A DNA stretch of 64,000 bases from Sphingosinicella soli (GCF_014199685.1 NZ_JACHNZ010000001.1:124001-188000); one strand, 5' to 3'. Positions 20,089 to 29,789 are shown, numbered from the stretch's first letter. Program-made: numbers and translations. The notes: generated from the letters alone by a model not told the origin.

Positions 20089-21600
20089 ATGATAAACGAA
20101 GAGCAGGGCGGTGACACCCTCACCCCTGTTGTCGAGGCAGGGCGCAACTGCTGGCGTATCGAGCGCTCCGCGCGCGCGGCAGCGGTGATCGATGCGGCCG
20201 ATTACTACCACTATGTGCGGGAGGCCATGCTCGCGGCGCAGCGGCGCATCCTCATCATCGGCTGGGATTTCGACACGCGCATCACGCTGGAGCCCGACGA
20301 GAACGGCAAGGGCGAAAGCCTGGGGCATTTCTTCCTGCGGCTCGCGCGGGAAAACCCCGACCGCCAGATCGACATCCTGAAATGGAGCTTCGGCGCGCTG
20401 AAGCAGTTTTTGCGGCCGCGCGCGGCGTGGATGCTGCTGCGCTGGAAAATGACCCGCGCCATCGACTTCCGCTTCGACAGCTTCCATCCCGTGGGATGCA
20501 GCCATCATCAGAAGATCGTGGTGATCGACGAGCGCTTCGCCGTGTGCGGCGGCATCGACATCTCGTGCGCGCGCTGGGACACATCGGCCCATACCGACGA
20601 CGACCCAAGGCGCAAACTGCCGAACGGCGCACCCTACCCGCCTTGGCATGACGTCACCATGATACTCGACGGCGACGGCGCCAAGGCGCTCGCCGACCTC
20701 GGGCGCGATCGCTGGAAACATGCGACCCGCGTGGATTTGCCCCCGGCAGAAGACCATCACGATCACTGGCCGGAAGACGCGCAGATTGATTTTCGCGACG
20801 TGGACATCGCCATCGCGCGGACGCGATCGGCATGGCGCGACTGCGACGAGATCCGCGAGATCGAGGCGGTCTGGCTCGACATCATCGCCGCCGCCCACAG
20901 GTTCATTTATATCGAGAACCAGTATCTGACGTCAGGCAGGATCGCGGCCGCCATCGCGACCCGAATGAAAGAGGAGGATCCGCCCGAAATCGTGGTGGTG
21001 ATGCCGCGCACCGCAGACGGCTGGCTGGAACAAAGAGCGATGGACGCCGCGCGCGTTCAATTGGCGCGCGCGATCGCCAAGTCCGACAGGCTCGGCCGCT
21101 TTCGGATCTACGTGCCGGTCACCGAAGGCGGCACGGACATTTATGTTCACGCCAAGGTCGCCATCATGGACGACCGGCTGCTGAAGATCGGCTCGGCGAA
21201 CCTCAACAACCGCTCGATGGGCCTCGACAGCGAATGTGACGTCATCATCGACAGCGCCCTTCCCGCCAACGCCGGCACGCGCGGCGCCATTGCAGCACTG
21301 CGTGATCGGCTGATTTCCGAGCATCTCGGCGTTTCGCCGGAGGTGTTTGTGGCGCGCTTTGCCGAAACGGGATCGATCGTGCAGGCGATCGAGGCGTTAC
21401 GCGGGACGGGCAAGACGCTGGACCTGCTCGACCTCGAAAAGCCGGGGCCGCTCGACCAGTTCATCGCTGAACACGAGCTGCTGGACCCCGATGATCCCGA
21501 CGGCTTCCTGGAGCCGCTGCACAAGCGCGGGATGCGCATGCGCTGGCGCGAGGGAATTCAGCGACTGAAAGACCGAAGACGCCGCCGCCGCAGCCGGTGA
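20089..21600 (+). CDS. Phospholipase D/cardiolipin synthase-family protein
   Basis: A protein of 503 residues with two HKD catalytic motifs: H140/K142/D147 in SHHQKIVVIDERF and H354/K356/D361 in VHAKVAIMDDRL, the latter followed by the usual GSANLNNRSMGLDSE. Members hydrolyse or transfer phosphatidyl groups through a phosphohistidine intermediate. No signal peptide or membrane helix is evident at the N-terminus, unlike classical cardiolipin synthases. The region after residue 400 is a helical, strongly basic tail. Substrate is uncertain: phospholipase D or a cytosolic transphosphatidylase. CGGAG lies 9 bases before the ATG. Confidence 0.9.
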   Translation: MINEEQGGDTLTPVVEAGRNCWRIERSARAAAVIDAADYYHYVREAMLAAQRRILIIGWDFDTRITLEPDENGKGESLGHFFLRLARENPDRQIDILKWSFGALKQFLRPRAAWMLLRWKMTRAIDFRFDSFHPVGCSHHQKIVVIDERFAVCGGIDISCARWDTSAHTDDDPRRKLPNGAPYPPWHDVTMILDGDGAKALADLGRDRWKHATRVDLPPAEDHHDHWPEDAQIDFRDVDIAIARTRSAWRDCDEIREIEAVWLDIIAAAHRFIYIENQYLTSGRIAAAIATRMKEEDPPEIVVVMPRTADGWLEQRAMDAARVQLARAIAKSDRLGRFRIYVPVTEGGTDIYVHAKVAIMDDRLLKIGSANLNNRSMGLDSECDVIIDSALPANAGTRGAIAALRDRLISEHLGVSPEVFVARFAETGSIVQAIEALRGTGKTLDLLDLEKPGPLDQFIAEHELLDPDDPDGFLEPLHKRGMRMRWREGIQRLKDRRRRRRSR

Positions 21601-21612
21601 GGCATGGTGCCC

Positions 21613-22206
21613 TCAGGGGCGCAGGATCAGCGTATCGCCCTCGACGCGCCAGCTTTCGAGCGTGCGCAGGAAGCGCATGCCCAGAAGGTTCGTGTTAAGT
21701 GCGCCTTCATTGACGCTGGCGGGTACGTCGCGGAGCGTGACGTCGCCGATCGTCAGCTCCCCCAGGCGTACACCGGCGATCCGCACCATGCCGTTTGCCG
21801 TCTGCGCGGCACCGTCGAAACGAAGCGTATCGCGGCTGAACCCTGCAAGCGCGGCGGTTTCGAGCGTGAGCACGATATCGGTGGCGCCGGTATCGACCAT
21901 GAACAGCACGCTTTCCCCGTTGATGGCTCCGCGCACATAAAAATGCCCGTCTTCACGCGCGGTAAACAGCATTTCCTCACCCGACATGCGCGGCGATGCG
22001 GGATCGAGCGCGCTGCGGATCGTAGGCCACTGGGCGACAAGAAAGATAAGACCGCCGAATATAAGTATCCACGACAGCGCCATTTTCGCGGTTCTGGAAA
22101 AGCCGATCTGGCGGAGACGCGGGATCAGGCTCATCAGGATGATGACCGCGAACCCCACCGAGGTGATGAGCGCCCCCTTCTCGCCCGTGCTCAGCCCTTC
22201 CAGCAT
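21613..22206 (-). CDS. Membrane-anchored retropepsin-like aspartic protease (TIGR02281 type)
   Basis: A 197-residue protein with two hydrophobic helices near the N-terminus (GALITSVGFAVIILMSLI and MALSWILIFGGLIFLVAQW) and a C-terminal clan AA domain whose active-site triad is D105-T106-G107 in LFMVDTGATDIVL. The single-domain layout implies dimerisation, as in retroviral proteases. The catalytic part would face the periplasm or the cytoplasm depending on topology. Its target is unknown. It lies 3 bases downstream of the MBL hydrolase gene on the same strand, with which it is probably co-transcribed. Confidence 0.85.
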   Translation of the reverse strand: MLEGLSTGEKGALITSVGFAVIILMSLIPRLRQIGFSRTAKMALSWILIFGGLIFLVAQWPTIRSALDPASPRMSGEEMLFTAREDGHFYVRGAINGESVLFMVDTGATDIVLTLETAALAGFSRDTLRFDGAAQTANGMVRIAGVRLGELTIGDVTLRDVPASVNEGALNTNLLGMRFLRTLESWRVEGDTLILRP

Positions 22207-22209
22207 GGC

Positions 22210-22974
22210 TTAAAGGTCCACGGTGAGCATATCATATCCCGGCTCAACATTCTGAGGTAACATCTTGGCAAGAGTGCCATAATCCATGGAATTATCCATG
22301 TGCGTAAGAATCGCGCGGCGCGGACGCAGGCGGGCGATCCACGACAGCGTGCGATCCAGATGGCTGTGCGTGGGATGCGGCTTTCGGCGCAGCGCATCGA
22401 CGATCCAGAGGTCCACGCCCTTCACGGCATTGTCGGCAGACAGCGTCAGGTCGCTGATGTCGGTCGAATAGGCCATCGAACGACCCGCGTGATCGACGCG
22501 GTATCCTGTCGAGCGGACGGGCCCGTGCACCTGCTCGAACGGCGTCACCGTCATCGGGCCGACGGAGAATTTCGCGGGGACATCATGCGCCACGCAGCTT
22601 GGGGGATAGCCCGAACCGCCGGCGAACACATAATCGAAGCGCGCCTTGAGCGGGCGCCACGTCTCGGGCGTCGCATAACAGTCCACGGGCTTGCGCGTGC
22701 TGTGATAGATCTGCCGCAAGTCATCGATTCCGTGGACATGATCCGCGTGATCGTGCGTATACAGCACCGCATCGATGCGCGCGACATTTGCAGAGAGCAG
22801 CTGTTCGCGAAGATCGGGGCTGGTATCCATGATGATCGTGTAGCCTTCGGCCTCGACCAGAACGGACACGCGGCGGCGGCGGTTTTTCGGCTCTTTCGGG
22901 TCGCAGAGGCCCCAATCGTTGCCGATCCGGGGCACACCGCTCGACGTGCCGCTTCCAAGGATGGTGACCTTCAC
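22210..22974 (-). CDS. PhnP-like MBL-fold metal-dependent hydrolase
   Basis: Metallo-beta-lactamase-fold protein of 254 residues with the metal motif HxHxDH at H74-H76-D78-H79 (YTHDHADHV). The start MKVTILGSGTSSGVPRIG is typical of the PhnP/RNase Z branch, whose members act as cyclic phosphodiesterases. No phn genes are nearby, so a role in phosphonate metabolism is not supported. It overlaps the tatD stop by 4 bases and precedes the aspartic protease, in a tatD-mbl-protease run common in alphaproteobacteria. Confidence 0.9.
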   Translation of the reverse strand: MKVTILGSGTSSGVPRIGNDWGLCDPKEPKNRRRRVSVLVEAEGYTIIMDTSPDLREQLLSANVARIDAVLYTHDHADHVHGIDDLRQIYHSTRKPVDCYATPETWRPLKARFDYVFAGGSGYPPSCVAHDVPAKFSVGPMTVTPFEQVHGPVRSTGYRVDHAGRSMAYSTDISDLTLSADNAVKGVDLWIVDALRRKPHPTHSHLDRTLSWIARLRPRRAILTHMDNSMDYGTLAKMLPQNVEPGYDMLTVDL

Positions 22975-23744
22975 GGGCGGGCCTTTGCGAACAGTCGGTA
23001 GAAGTTCGCACCGGTCGTGCGATCAAGCTCTTCATAGCTGACGCCGCGCTTTTCGGCGAGGAACGCGGCGGTGTGCGTGACAAAGGCCGGCTCGCAGGTC
23101 TTGCCGCGTTTGGGCACCGGCGCGAGGAACGGCGCATCGGTTTCGACGAGCAATCGGTCTTCGGGGATTTCCTTTGCGAATTCAGCAAGATCGACAGCGT
23201 TCTTGAACGTGACGATACCCGAGAGCGAGATGTAGAAGCCGAGATCCAGCATCTTGCGGCCGAAGTCCGCACTGGCCGTGAAGCAGTGGATCACCGCCGG
23301 GTAGGCGCCCTTCCCCAGTTCGTCCGCCATGATTTCCAGCGTGTCGGCCTCCGCGTCGCGCGTATGGACGATGACCGGCAGGCCGGTTTCACGCGCGGCG
23401 GCGATGTGGCGGCGGAAACTTTCGCGCTGACGATCCCGGTCGCTCTTGTCGTAATAATAATCGAGGCCGGTTTCGCCGATGCCGACGACACGCGGATGGC
23501 GCGTGGCCGCGACGAGCTGCGTCTTCTCGATATCCTCGCTGTCCGCCTCGTGCGGATGGACGCCGACGCTGGCCCAGATGTCCGTAGTGTCTTCGGCGAT
23601 GCGGATGACGTCATCCCATTCGCTGCTGCGCGTCGAGATGGCAAGCATTGCGGACACCCCCGCCTGCCGCGCGCGCGCGATGACGCCCGCCTGATCCTCG
23701 ACGAGGCCGGGGTAATTCAGGTGGCAGTGGCTATCAACCGGCAT
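22971..23744 (-). CDS. tatD: TatD-family metal-dependent DNase
   Basis: A TIM-barrel hydrolase of 257 residues. The metal-binding start MPVDSHCHLN (H6, H8), the GIGETGLDYYYDKSD strand, HTRDAEADT, IHCFTAS and the closing LLVETDAPFLAP are all visible. TatD proteins have 3'-5' exonuclease activity and have been linked to DNA repair. The chosen ATG (23744) overlaps the metG 3' end by 11 bases; longer in-frame starts would lie deeper in metG and are not supported. Confidence 0.94.
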   Translation of the reverse strand: MPVDSHCHLNYPGLVEDQAGVIARARQAGVSAMLAISTRSSEWDDVIRIAEDTTDIWASVGVHPHEADSEDIEKTQLVAATRHPRVVGIGETGLDYYYDKSDRDRQRESFRRHIAAARETGLPVIVHTRDAEADTLEIMADELGKGAYPAVIHCFTASADFGRKMLDLGFYISLSGIVTFKNAVDLAEFAKEIPEDRLLVETDAPFLAPVPKRGKTCEPAFVTHTAAFLAEKRGVSYEELDRTTGANFYRLFAKARP

Positions 23745-25293
23745 CGGGCTCGGCATCCACGTAGCGCGGAAAGACGCCCTGCGGCGCTTCGAGGCGGAAG
23801 CCGGATGCGGCAAGGCGCGCGTACCAGTCGCCGTCGAGGCTCGCGAAATCGCGGTCTGCTTCCGGCACGCCCATCTGATCGAGCAGCTTTGCGGCCGACG
23901 CCGGGATCACCGGCGAGATCGCGACGGCAAGATCGTGGATCGCGCCGAACAGCGTGCCGAGCACGACCTTCATGCGCTCCGGGTCTGTCTTCTTCAGCTT
24001 CCAGGGCTCCTGCGCGTCGATGTACGCATTGCAGGCGAAGACGGCGTGCAGCCAGGTTTCGACGCCGCGCGAGAGGTCGTAGGCTTCGAACGCCGCGCGC
24101 AGGCCGTCGCAGCCCTCGCGCACGGCGGCGCGCAGTGCGGCATCCGCATCGTTTTGCTCAAGCGCGTCGGGAAGAGCGCCATCCAGATTCTTGAAAATCT
24201 GAGATAAAGTCCTCTGCGCGAGATTGCCGAAGCTGTTTGCGAGATCGGCATTCGTGCGCGTGACGATCGCGTCGTGGCTGTAGCTGCCGTCCTGGCCGAA
24301 GGGCACGTCGCGGATCAGGAAGTAGCGGAGCTGATCGACGCCGTATTCCTGCGCCATCGCCAACGGCTCGACGACGTTGCCGAGCGACTTCGACATCTTC
24401 TCGCCCTTGTTGAGCACGAAGCCGTGGCCGAACACCATGCGCGGCACCGCGATGCCCGCCGACATGAGGAACGCCGGCCAATAAACGGCGTGGAAGCGCA
24501 CGACATCCTTGCCGATCACATGGACGTCGGCAGGCCACCATTTCGTATAGGATTCATCGGGATAGCCCGCGCCGGTGAGATAGTTGCTGAGCGCATCGAG
24601 CCACACGTACATGACGTGGCCAGGCGCACCGGGCACAGGGATGCCCCAATCGAAGCTGGTGCGCGAGATCGACAGATCGCTGAGCCCGCCGCGGACGAAC
24701 TGCAGCATCTCGTTGCGGCGCGTCGCGGGCTGGATGAAGCCGGGATTGCTTTCGTAAAGGTCGAGCAGCGGCTGCTGGTATTTGGACAGGCGGAAGAAAT
24801 AGCTCTCCTCGACCGTCCATTCGACGGGCGTGCCCGTCGGCGACAGCTTCTCCCCGCCCTCTCCCGGCACGAGCTCGCTCTCGTCGTAATAGGCCTCGTC
24901 GCGGACCGAGTACCAGCCTTCGTAGCGGCCGAGGTAGATGTCGCCGCTTGCTTCCATGCGCTTCCAGAGATCCTGCACGCACGCATAATGCGCGGGTTCG
25001 GTGGTGCGGATGAAGCGATCATGACTTATATTAAGACTGGAGCACATTTCCTTGAAATGATGAACCATTCCATCAACGAAGGTGCGCGGGTCGGTATCGT
25101 TGTTGCGGGCCGCCTGCGCGATCTTGAGACCGTGCTCGTCGGTGCCGGTCATGAAGAACACGTCGTCACCGGCGAGCCGGTGATAGCGCGCGATCACGTC
25201 CGTCGCGATATCCTCGTAGGCATGGCCCATGTGCGGGCGGCCGTTGGGATAGGAAATTGCGGTCGTGATGTAATATTTACGCTTGGCACTCAT
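23734..25293 (-). CDS. metG: Methionyl-tRNA synthetase
   Basis: Class I aminoacyl-tRNA synthetase of 519 residues charging tRNA-Met. The HIGH-type motif is HMGH (21-24) after YPNGRP, and the KMSKS motif is at 299-303. The anticodon-binding helical domain follows (about 370-500). The C-terminal dimerisation/tRNA-binding extension of long MetG proteins is absent, as in many alphaproteobacteria. It lies in a minus-strand run dacA-tmk-holB-metG-tatD. Confidence 0.97.
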   Translation of the reverse strand: MSAKRKYYITTAISYPNGRPHMGHAYEDIATDVIARYHRLAGDDVFFMTGTDEHGLKIAQAARNNDTDPRTFVDGMVHHFKEMCSSLNISHDRFIRTTEPAHYACVQDLWKRMEASGDIYLGRYEGWYSVRDEAYYDESELVPGEGGEKLSPTGTPVEWTVEESYFFRLSKYQQPLLDLYESNPGFIQPATRRNEMLQFVRGGLSDLSISRTSFDWGIPVPGAPGHVMYVWLDALSNYLTGAGYPDESYTKWWPADVHVIGKDVVRFHAVYWPAFLMSAGIAVPRMVFGHGFVLNKGEKMSKSLGNVVEPLAMAQEYGVDQLRYFLIRDVPFGQDGSYSHDAIVTRTNADLANSFGNLAQRTLSQIFKNLDGALPDALEQNDADAALRAAVREGCDGLRAAFEAYDLSRGVETWLHAVFACNAYIDAQEPWKLKKTDPERMKVVLGTLFGAIHDLAVAISPVIPASAAKLLDQMGVPEADRDFASLDGDWYARLAASGFRLEAPQGVFPRYVDAEPDAG

Positions 25294-25311
25294 GCGCGGG
25301 CGCTTGCTCTG

Positions 25312-26235
25312 CTACCGGGGGTTATCGAGTTCGCCCACATATCCCGCCAGTTCGAACGCGACAACCTGCGGATCGTAGGCCAGCGGAACAGCCTCGGCGG
25401 CGAGGGCGTGCGCCTTCTCCCACAGCTGGAGCGTGCGTGCAAGCGATGCGCCCGTGCGCGTCCGCGCCGCGCCCGCGATGAACGCGGGGACGAGCTCGAC
25501 GAAGGCCTCATAGCGCGCCTGCGCGGTCTTCCCCGCCAGCGACCGGGCGAGCGCCATCGCATCGCCCCCGCCCCGCGACAGTTCGGAAAGCGCGAGCGTG
25601 AGCTTTTGAACGTCGAGACCGGCAAAACGCAGCGCACGGCCCGGCGAGCCCTCCGCAAGCGCGACCAGCGCCTCGATCTCCGCCGCGCTGCTCTCTTCGA
25701 GCGCGCGGGTGAGCACCGCGCGGACATCGGGCTCGCCGAGCGGCTGGAAGCGGAGCGTGCGGCAACGCGAGCGGATCGTGGGCAGCAGGCGCACGGGATT
25801 GTGGCTGACCAGAAGGAACAGCGTTTTTTCAGGCGGCTCCTCAAGATTCTTGAGGAAGGCATTGGAAGAGCTGCGATTCATCTCGTCGGCAGCATCGACC
25901 AGGACGACGCGCCAACCGCCGAAGCCGGGCTTCGACTGGAACAGAGACTGCAACTCGCGAACCTGCTCCACGACGATCTCGGCGCGCAGCGCGCCGCGAT
26001 CGTTCAGCCCGCGCTGGAGGACACGAAAATCGGGATGGCTGCCCGCCTCCATCAGCGCCAGCGCCGGATGCGGCGGCCCCTTGCCGTCGGTCAGCACGAA
26101 ACGCGCGAGCGCCCCGGCGACACTCGCCTTGCCGATGCCCGGCGGCCCGGTGAGCAGCCACGCATGATGCACCTTGCCCTGATCCCACGCGGCGCGAAAC
26201 GCATCCTGCTGCGCCTGATGGCCGATGATGCTCAC
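25312..26235 (-). CDS. holB: DNA polymerase III subunit delta prime
   Basis: Clamp-loader subunit of 307 residues. Walker A is GPPGIGKAS (30-38), an ADEMNRSSSNAFLKNLEEPP segment corresponds to the sensor region, and the switch motif RSRCRTLRF is present. The four-cysteine zinc module of E. coli delta prime is not visible. The GTG start overlaps the tmk stop by four bases (GTGA). It works with DnaX and HolA to load the beta clamp. Confidence 0.93.
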   Translation of the reverse strand: MSIIGHQAQQDAFRAAWDQGKVHHAWLLTGPPGIGKASVAGALARFVLTDGKGPPHPALALMEAGSHPDFRVLQRGLNDRGALRAEIVVEQVRELQSLFQSKPGFGGWRVVLVDAADEMNRSSSNAFLKNLEEPPEKTLFLLVSHNPVRLLPTIRSRCRTLRFQPLGEPDVRAVLTRALEESSAAEIEALVALAEGSPGRALRFAGLDVQKLTLALSELSRGGGDAMALARSLAGKTAQARYEAFVELVPAFIAGAARTRTGASLARTLQLWEKAHALAAEAVPLAYDPQVVAFELAGYVGELDNPR

Positions 26236-26843
26236 AGGCCGAAACGCGCGGCGACCACGGACCAGACCGCATCGCTGACGTCATCCACGGGCGCGTCGCC
26301 CGAAACCACGGTGACATCGGGGAAGGACAGGAAACGATCGCGCACCGCCTTGTGGAAGGCGGGCGGCTCGCCCTCGAAACGCGCTTCGCCCCCCGCCCGC
26401 CCGGCGGCGCGCGCAAGGCCGAGCGCGGGATCGACATCGAGCACGATGGTGAGATCGGGCCAGAGGTCGCCGGTCGCGAAGGCGTGGAGCTGCCGCAGCG
26501 CGGCGTCGTCGAGCCCGCGCGCGGCGCCCTGATAGGCGAGCGTGGAATGCACGTAGCGATCGCACAGCACCCACTTGCCATCGGCGAGCGCGGGGCGGAT
26601 GCGCCGCGCGACGTGATCCGCGCGCGCGGCGTTGACGAGCAGCGCCTCGACGCGGCCATCCCAGCGCCCCGGTTCCCCCTCCACGAGAAGGCTGCGGATA
26701 TCTTCGGCCCCCGGCGTTCCGCCGGGCTCGCGCGTCGTGACGACGTCGATGCCGTGCGCGGAGAGCCGCGCGGCGAGGCGGCGGAGCTGGGTGCTCTTGC
26801 CGCCCCCTTCCCCGCCCTCGAAGCTGATGAACTGCCCGCCCAC
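26232..26843 (-). CDS. tmk: Thymidylate kinase
   Basis: dTMP kinase of 203 residues with P-loop GGEGGGKST (10-18), the DRY-type substrate motif (CDRYVHSTLAYQGAARG) and the TTREPGGT dTMP-binding loop. It makes dTDP from dTMP. It lies 6 bases after the dacA stop and overlaps holB, an arrangement repeated across alphaproteobacteria. Confidence 0.96.
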   Translation of the reverse strand: MGGQFISFEGGEGGGKSTQLRRLAARLSAHGIDVVTTREPGGTPGAEDIRSLLVEGEPGRWDGRVEALLVNAARADHVARRIRPALADGKWVLCDRYVHSTLAYQGAARGLDDAALRQLHAFATGDLWPDLTIVLDVDPALGLARAAGRAGGEARFEGEPPAFHKAVRDRFLSFPDVTVVSGDAPVDDVSDAVWSVVAARFGL

Positions 26844-26849
26844 GCGGCC

Positions 26850-28007
26850 TCAGCCGCCGAACACGTGCCTGAACGCCGCCATCATGCGGCCAAACGGCCC
26901 GGCCTTCTCGACGGCCTCGGCAGCGACGAGCGGCACGCGCTGCTCGGCAAGGCCGGGCACGGTGAGCACCAGCTCGGCGATCTTCTGTCCCTTGGCGATC
27001 GGCGCGGAGACCGGCCCGTCGTAGACGATCTTTGCGTCCACACCGGTGACGATCGCCTTGGGCACCGAAACGCGGGTGCCGGGCGCGGCCGTGACGCCGA
27101 CATCCTTCGCGGCGCCCAGGAACACGGGGGCGCGCAGCGCCACCTTGCCGTTTGCCAGAACCGGCTTCGCGTCCCACGCGCCGAAGCCCCATTCCATCAT
27201 GCGGGTCGATTCGCGAACGCGCTCGTCCCAGGAGGTCATGCCCGACACGACCATGACGAGACGCCGCCCGTCCTGCTCGGCGGACCCCGTGAACCCGAAG
27301 CCCGCCGCTTCGGTGTGGCCGGTCTTCAGCCCGTCCGCGCCGCGCACCTTGCCCAGAATGGGGTTGCGGTTCGGCTGCGTGATCGGCTTGCCGCCCATGG
27401 TTTGCCCCCACGTGAAGCTCTCGACCGCGTAGAACTTCTTGTAGAGGTCCGGGTAGTCCGTGATCGTCCGCTCCGCGATGATCGCGAGGTCGTGCGGCGT
27501 CACCACTTGCAAGTCATCGGGCCAGCCGTTCGAATTGGTGAAGTGCGAGCCTGTGAGGCCGAGCTTTTTGCCTTCGGCGTTCATCAGGTCGGCGAAGGCC
27601 TCCTCGGTGCCGGAAATGCCCTCGGCAAGCACCACGCAGGCGTCGTTGCCCGAAAGCGTGACGATGCCGTGCAGCAGATCCTCGACGGAAACCTCCTGGT
27701 TCGGCGACAGGAACATCGTCGAGCCCGCCTTGGGCCCGTGCCACTTTTCCCACGTTTCGGGGCGCACGCGCATCTTCTGATCGAGCTTCAGCTTGCCCTG
27801 CTTCACAAGATCGAACGCAACGTGCGTCGTCATCATCTTCGCCATCGATGCCGGCGGCATCTGCTGGTCGGCAGCCTGCGAAAAGAGCACGGCGCCCGTG
27901 CTCATGTCTTTCAGATACGCGAAGGGCGCGACGCTCTGATAGTCGGCGGCGGCGGTGGGGACGGCGAAAGCCAGCATGAGGGCCGAAATCGGCGCGGCAA
28001 GACGCAT
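26850..28007 (-). CDS. dacA: D-alanyl-D-alanine carboxypeptidase (PBP5/6 type)
   Basis: Penicillin-binding protein of 385 residues with a cleavable signal peptide (first 21 residues, ending PTAAAD). The three active-site motifs are S54-x-x-K57 (SMAK), S119-G-N121 and K228-T-G230. The C-terminal domain (about 265-385) resembles the PBP5 beta-rich stalk and ends in a possible amphipathic membrane anchor. It removes the terminal D-Ala from peptidoglycan stem peptides in the periplasm. The D-aminopeptidase gene immediately upstream on the same strand could process the released D-amino acids or peptides. Confidence 0.95.
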   Translation of the reverse strand: MRLAAPISALMLAFAVPTAAADYQSVAPFAYLKDMSTGAVLFSQAADQQMPPASMAKMMTTHVAFDLVKQGKLKLDQKMRVRPETWEKWHGPKAGSTMFLSPNQEVSVEDLLHGIVTLSGNDACVVLAEGISGTEEAFADLMNAEGKKLGLTGSHFTNSNGWPDDLQVVTPHDLAIIAERTITDYPDLYKKFYAVESFTWGQTMGGKPITQPNRNPILGKVRGADGLKTGHTEAAGFGFTGSAEQDGRRLVMVVSGMTSWDERVRESTRMMEWGFGAWDAKPVLANGKVALRAPVFLGAAKDVGVTAAPGTRVSVPKAIVTGVDAKIVYDGPVSAPIAKGQKIAELVLTVPGLAEQRVPLVAAEAVEKAGPFGRMMAAFRHVFGG

Positions 28008-28125
28008 CGCTTGGTTACACTCCTTATGATCTTCTGCGCGCGCCGTGCAGCTTCGAACGCGCTTTGCACGAGTCTGTATCAGCTATAGCCCGCGCCCGAA
28101 TGCTTCGCCAGCGCGGAGGCGAAGG

Positions 28126-28929
28126 CTACGACAGCTTGAAGAAGGTGAGAAACGCCAGCGCCTTGTTGAGTTCGACCATGTCTTCCACCCGGAAACCGAC
28201 GGTGTTCGAACCCAGACGGCGGAACATCGGCAGGAAGGCCAGCACTTCCGCGGACAGGCGCTCCACGATCGTGAGTTCCACATCGATAGGCCCATCCTGC
28301 ACGAACAGTCGGGCCTTCGCCCTTGCCGCGACAGCGCGGGCGGCGGCGGCAACCGTTTTCGGCGATGGCGACATGGCGGAAAACGTACCCAGGGCGCGCT
28401 TGGTGGTGACATGTTCGAGCGGGCCGAGCGCGGCGGCGTTCTTTTCGACGAACACGTCGTCGCCCGAGATCATCAGCAGCGGCACACCGAACCGGCCTGC
28501 CGTCGCGGCGCTGATGAAGGCTTCGTCGGCTTCGCGTCCGTTGAGCTTCAGGCTGCGGATCGCGCGGCTCGACATGGTGTGCGCCATCGCGCCCGCGCTG
28601 TCCGCCGCGCCCGCGTGATAGCCGATGAGCATGGCGCCGATGTAGTCGCCCACATCGATCCCCTGCATCATCAGGAGCGGTCGCGGCCATGACCGCACCA
28701 GCCATGTTCCTTCGGGCATCCTGTCCGCGAGAATCGAAAGTCCGTTGCCATGGGAATCGCAGACGACACATTCGGTGACGCCCGCCGCCTGCGCGCCGCG
28801 CACGACCGCGAGCACCTCGTTCGTCATCAATTCGCGGGCAGCGGCATATTCGAAGCCTTCGGGCCCGGCCTGATCTTTCGAAACGATCCCGGCCACGCCT
28901 TCGATATCGGCGGAAATGAAAAGCCGCAT
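28126..28929 (-). CDS. M55-family D-aminopeptidase (DppA-like)
   Basis: A protein of 267 residues beginning MRLFISADIEGVAGI, where D8 and E10 are the zinc ligands of M55 peptidases; VCDSHGNG and IGYHAGA supply further conserved metal and active-site positions. The Bacillus homologue DppA hydrolyses D-Ala-D-Ala and similar D-dipeptides. There is no signal peptide, so it should act in the cytoplasm on imported or salvaged peptides. The neighbours dacA, rlpA-like and mltB-like genes on the same strand suggest a role in cell-wall recycling. Confidence 0.88.
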   Translation of the reverse strand: MRLFISADIEGVAGIVSKDQAGPEGFEYAAARELMTNEVLAVVRGAQAAGVTECVVCDSHGNGLSILADRMPEGTWLVRSWPRPLLMMQGIDVGDYIGAMLIGYHAGAADSAGAMAHTMSSRAIRSLKLNGREADEAFISAATAGRFGVPLLMISGDDVFVEKNAAALGPLEHVTTKRALGTFSAMSPSPKTVAAAARAVAARAKARLFVQDGPIDVELTIVERLSAEVLAFLPMFRRLGSNTVGFRVEDMVELNKALAFLTFFKLS

Positions 28930-28958
28930 AGGTTCACATCATCCTTGCTGTGCTGAAT

Positions 28959-29717
28959 TCAGGCTCGCGGGCCGAGCCCGACGAGGCGCGCCTCCGAATA
29001 GCCCGCCGCCTGAAGCTGCGCCAGCACCGATGCCGCGCTCGCCTCGTCGGCAAAAGGCCCGACGCGGACGCGGTAGAAGCCGGTGCCCGTGGACGTGATG
29101 TTGCTGACGCCGAACCGGCTGATTTCCGCAGCGAGACCGGCGGCCCGCCCGCGATCGGAAAGCGCGGCGACCTGCACGAAGATGTCCCCGACGGGCACCT
29201 GCGGAGCCGCGACCGGCGCGGGCACAGGTGCAGCGGCGGCTACGGCAGGCGGCTGGCCTTTAGGATAGATGCGCTTCACATGCACGCGCGCGGTGCCTTG
29301 CTGTTCGACGCCCAGCAACTGCGCGGAGCGGCGTGACAGATCGATGATGCGGTCCTTCGCGAAGGGCCCGCGATCGTTGACGCGCACGGTGAGCTTGCGG
29401 CCGTTTTCGAGGTTCGTCACCTCCACCCAGCTCGGCATCGGCAGCGTGCGGTGCGCGGCGGTGACGTCGTTTTCATCGAAGCGCTCGCCGTTGGCGGTGG
29501 GCTTGCCGTGGAACGTGGGGCCGTACCACGAGGCCATGCCGCTTTCCTGATAATGCGGATCGTCGGACGGGTAATACCACTTGCCCGCGATCTGGTAGGG
29601 ATTGCCGACCTTGTAAGCGCCCGCGCTTTTCGGTGCCTGCACGCTCCCCGCGCACGCGGCGAGCAGCGGCAGCAGCATGACCGGCACAAGGCCGGACCGG
29701 AACATATTAATGGCCAT
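28959..29717 (-). CDS. rlpA: RlpA-family septal ring lytic transglycosylase with SPOR domain
   Basis: Lipoprotein of 252 residues. The signal peptide ends in a lipobox LLAAC (Cys22). The double-psi beta-barrel RlpA domain (about 58-150: GMASWYGPTFHGKPTANGE, AAHRTLPM, RVNDRGPF with D115) is followed by a Pro/Ala linker and a C-terminal SPOR domain (about 175-250), which binds denuded septal glycan. It should be outer-membrane anchored and act during division. The start at 29717 is preceded by GGGAGGGG; an upstream in-frame ATG (29780) is not supported. Confidence 0.92.
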   Translation of the reverse strand: MAINMFRSGLVPVMLLPLLAACAGSVQAPKSAGAYKVGNPYQIAGKWYYPSDDPHYQESGMASWYGPTFHGKPTANGERFDENDVTAAHRTLPMPSWVEVTNLENGRKLTVRVNDRGPFAKDRIIDLSRRSAQLLGVEQQGTARVHVKRIYPKGQPPAVAAAAPVPAPVAAPQVPVGDIFVQVAALSDRGRAAGLAAEISRFGVSNITSTGTGFYRVRVGPFADEASAASVLAQLQAAGYSEARLVGLGPRA

Positions 29718-29789
29718 GAGGCCCCTCCCCGCCGAACGAATGACGCGGGAACTGGAATCACCGAACGACCGCGCAGTCAAGCCGCGCCG

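Noticed and set aside
19878-20147. Possible small minus-strand gene in the mazG/phospholipase D gap
   Set aside because: No Shine-Dalgarno, no family resemblance, and it overlaps the 5' end of the phospholipase gene.
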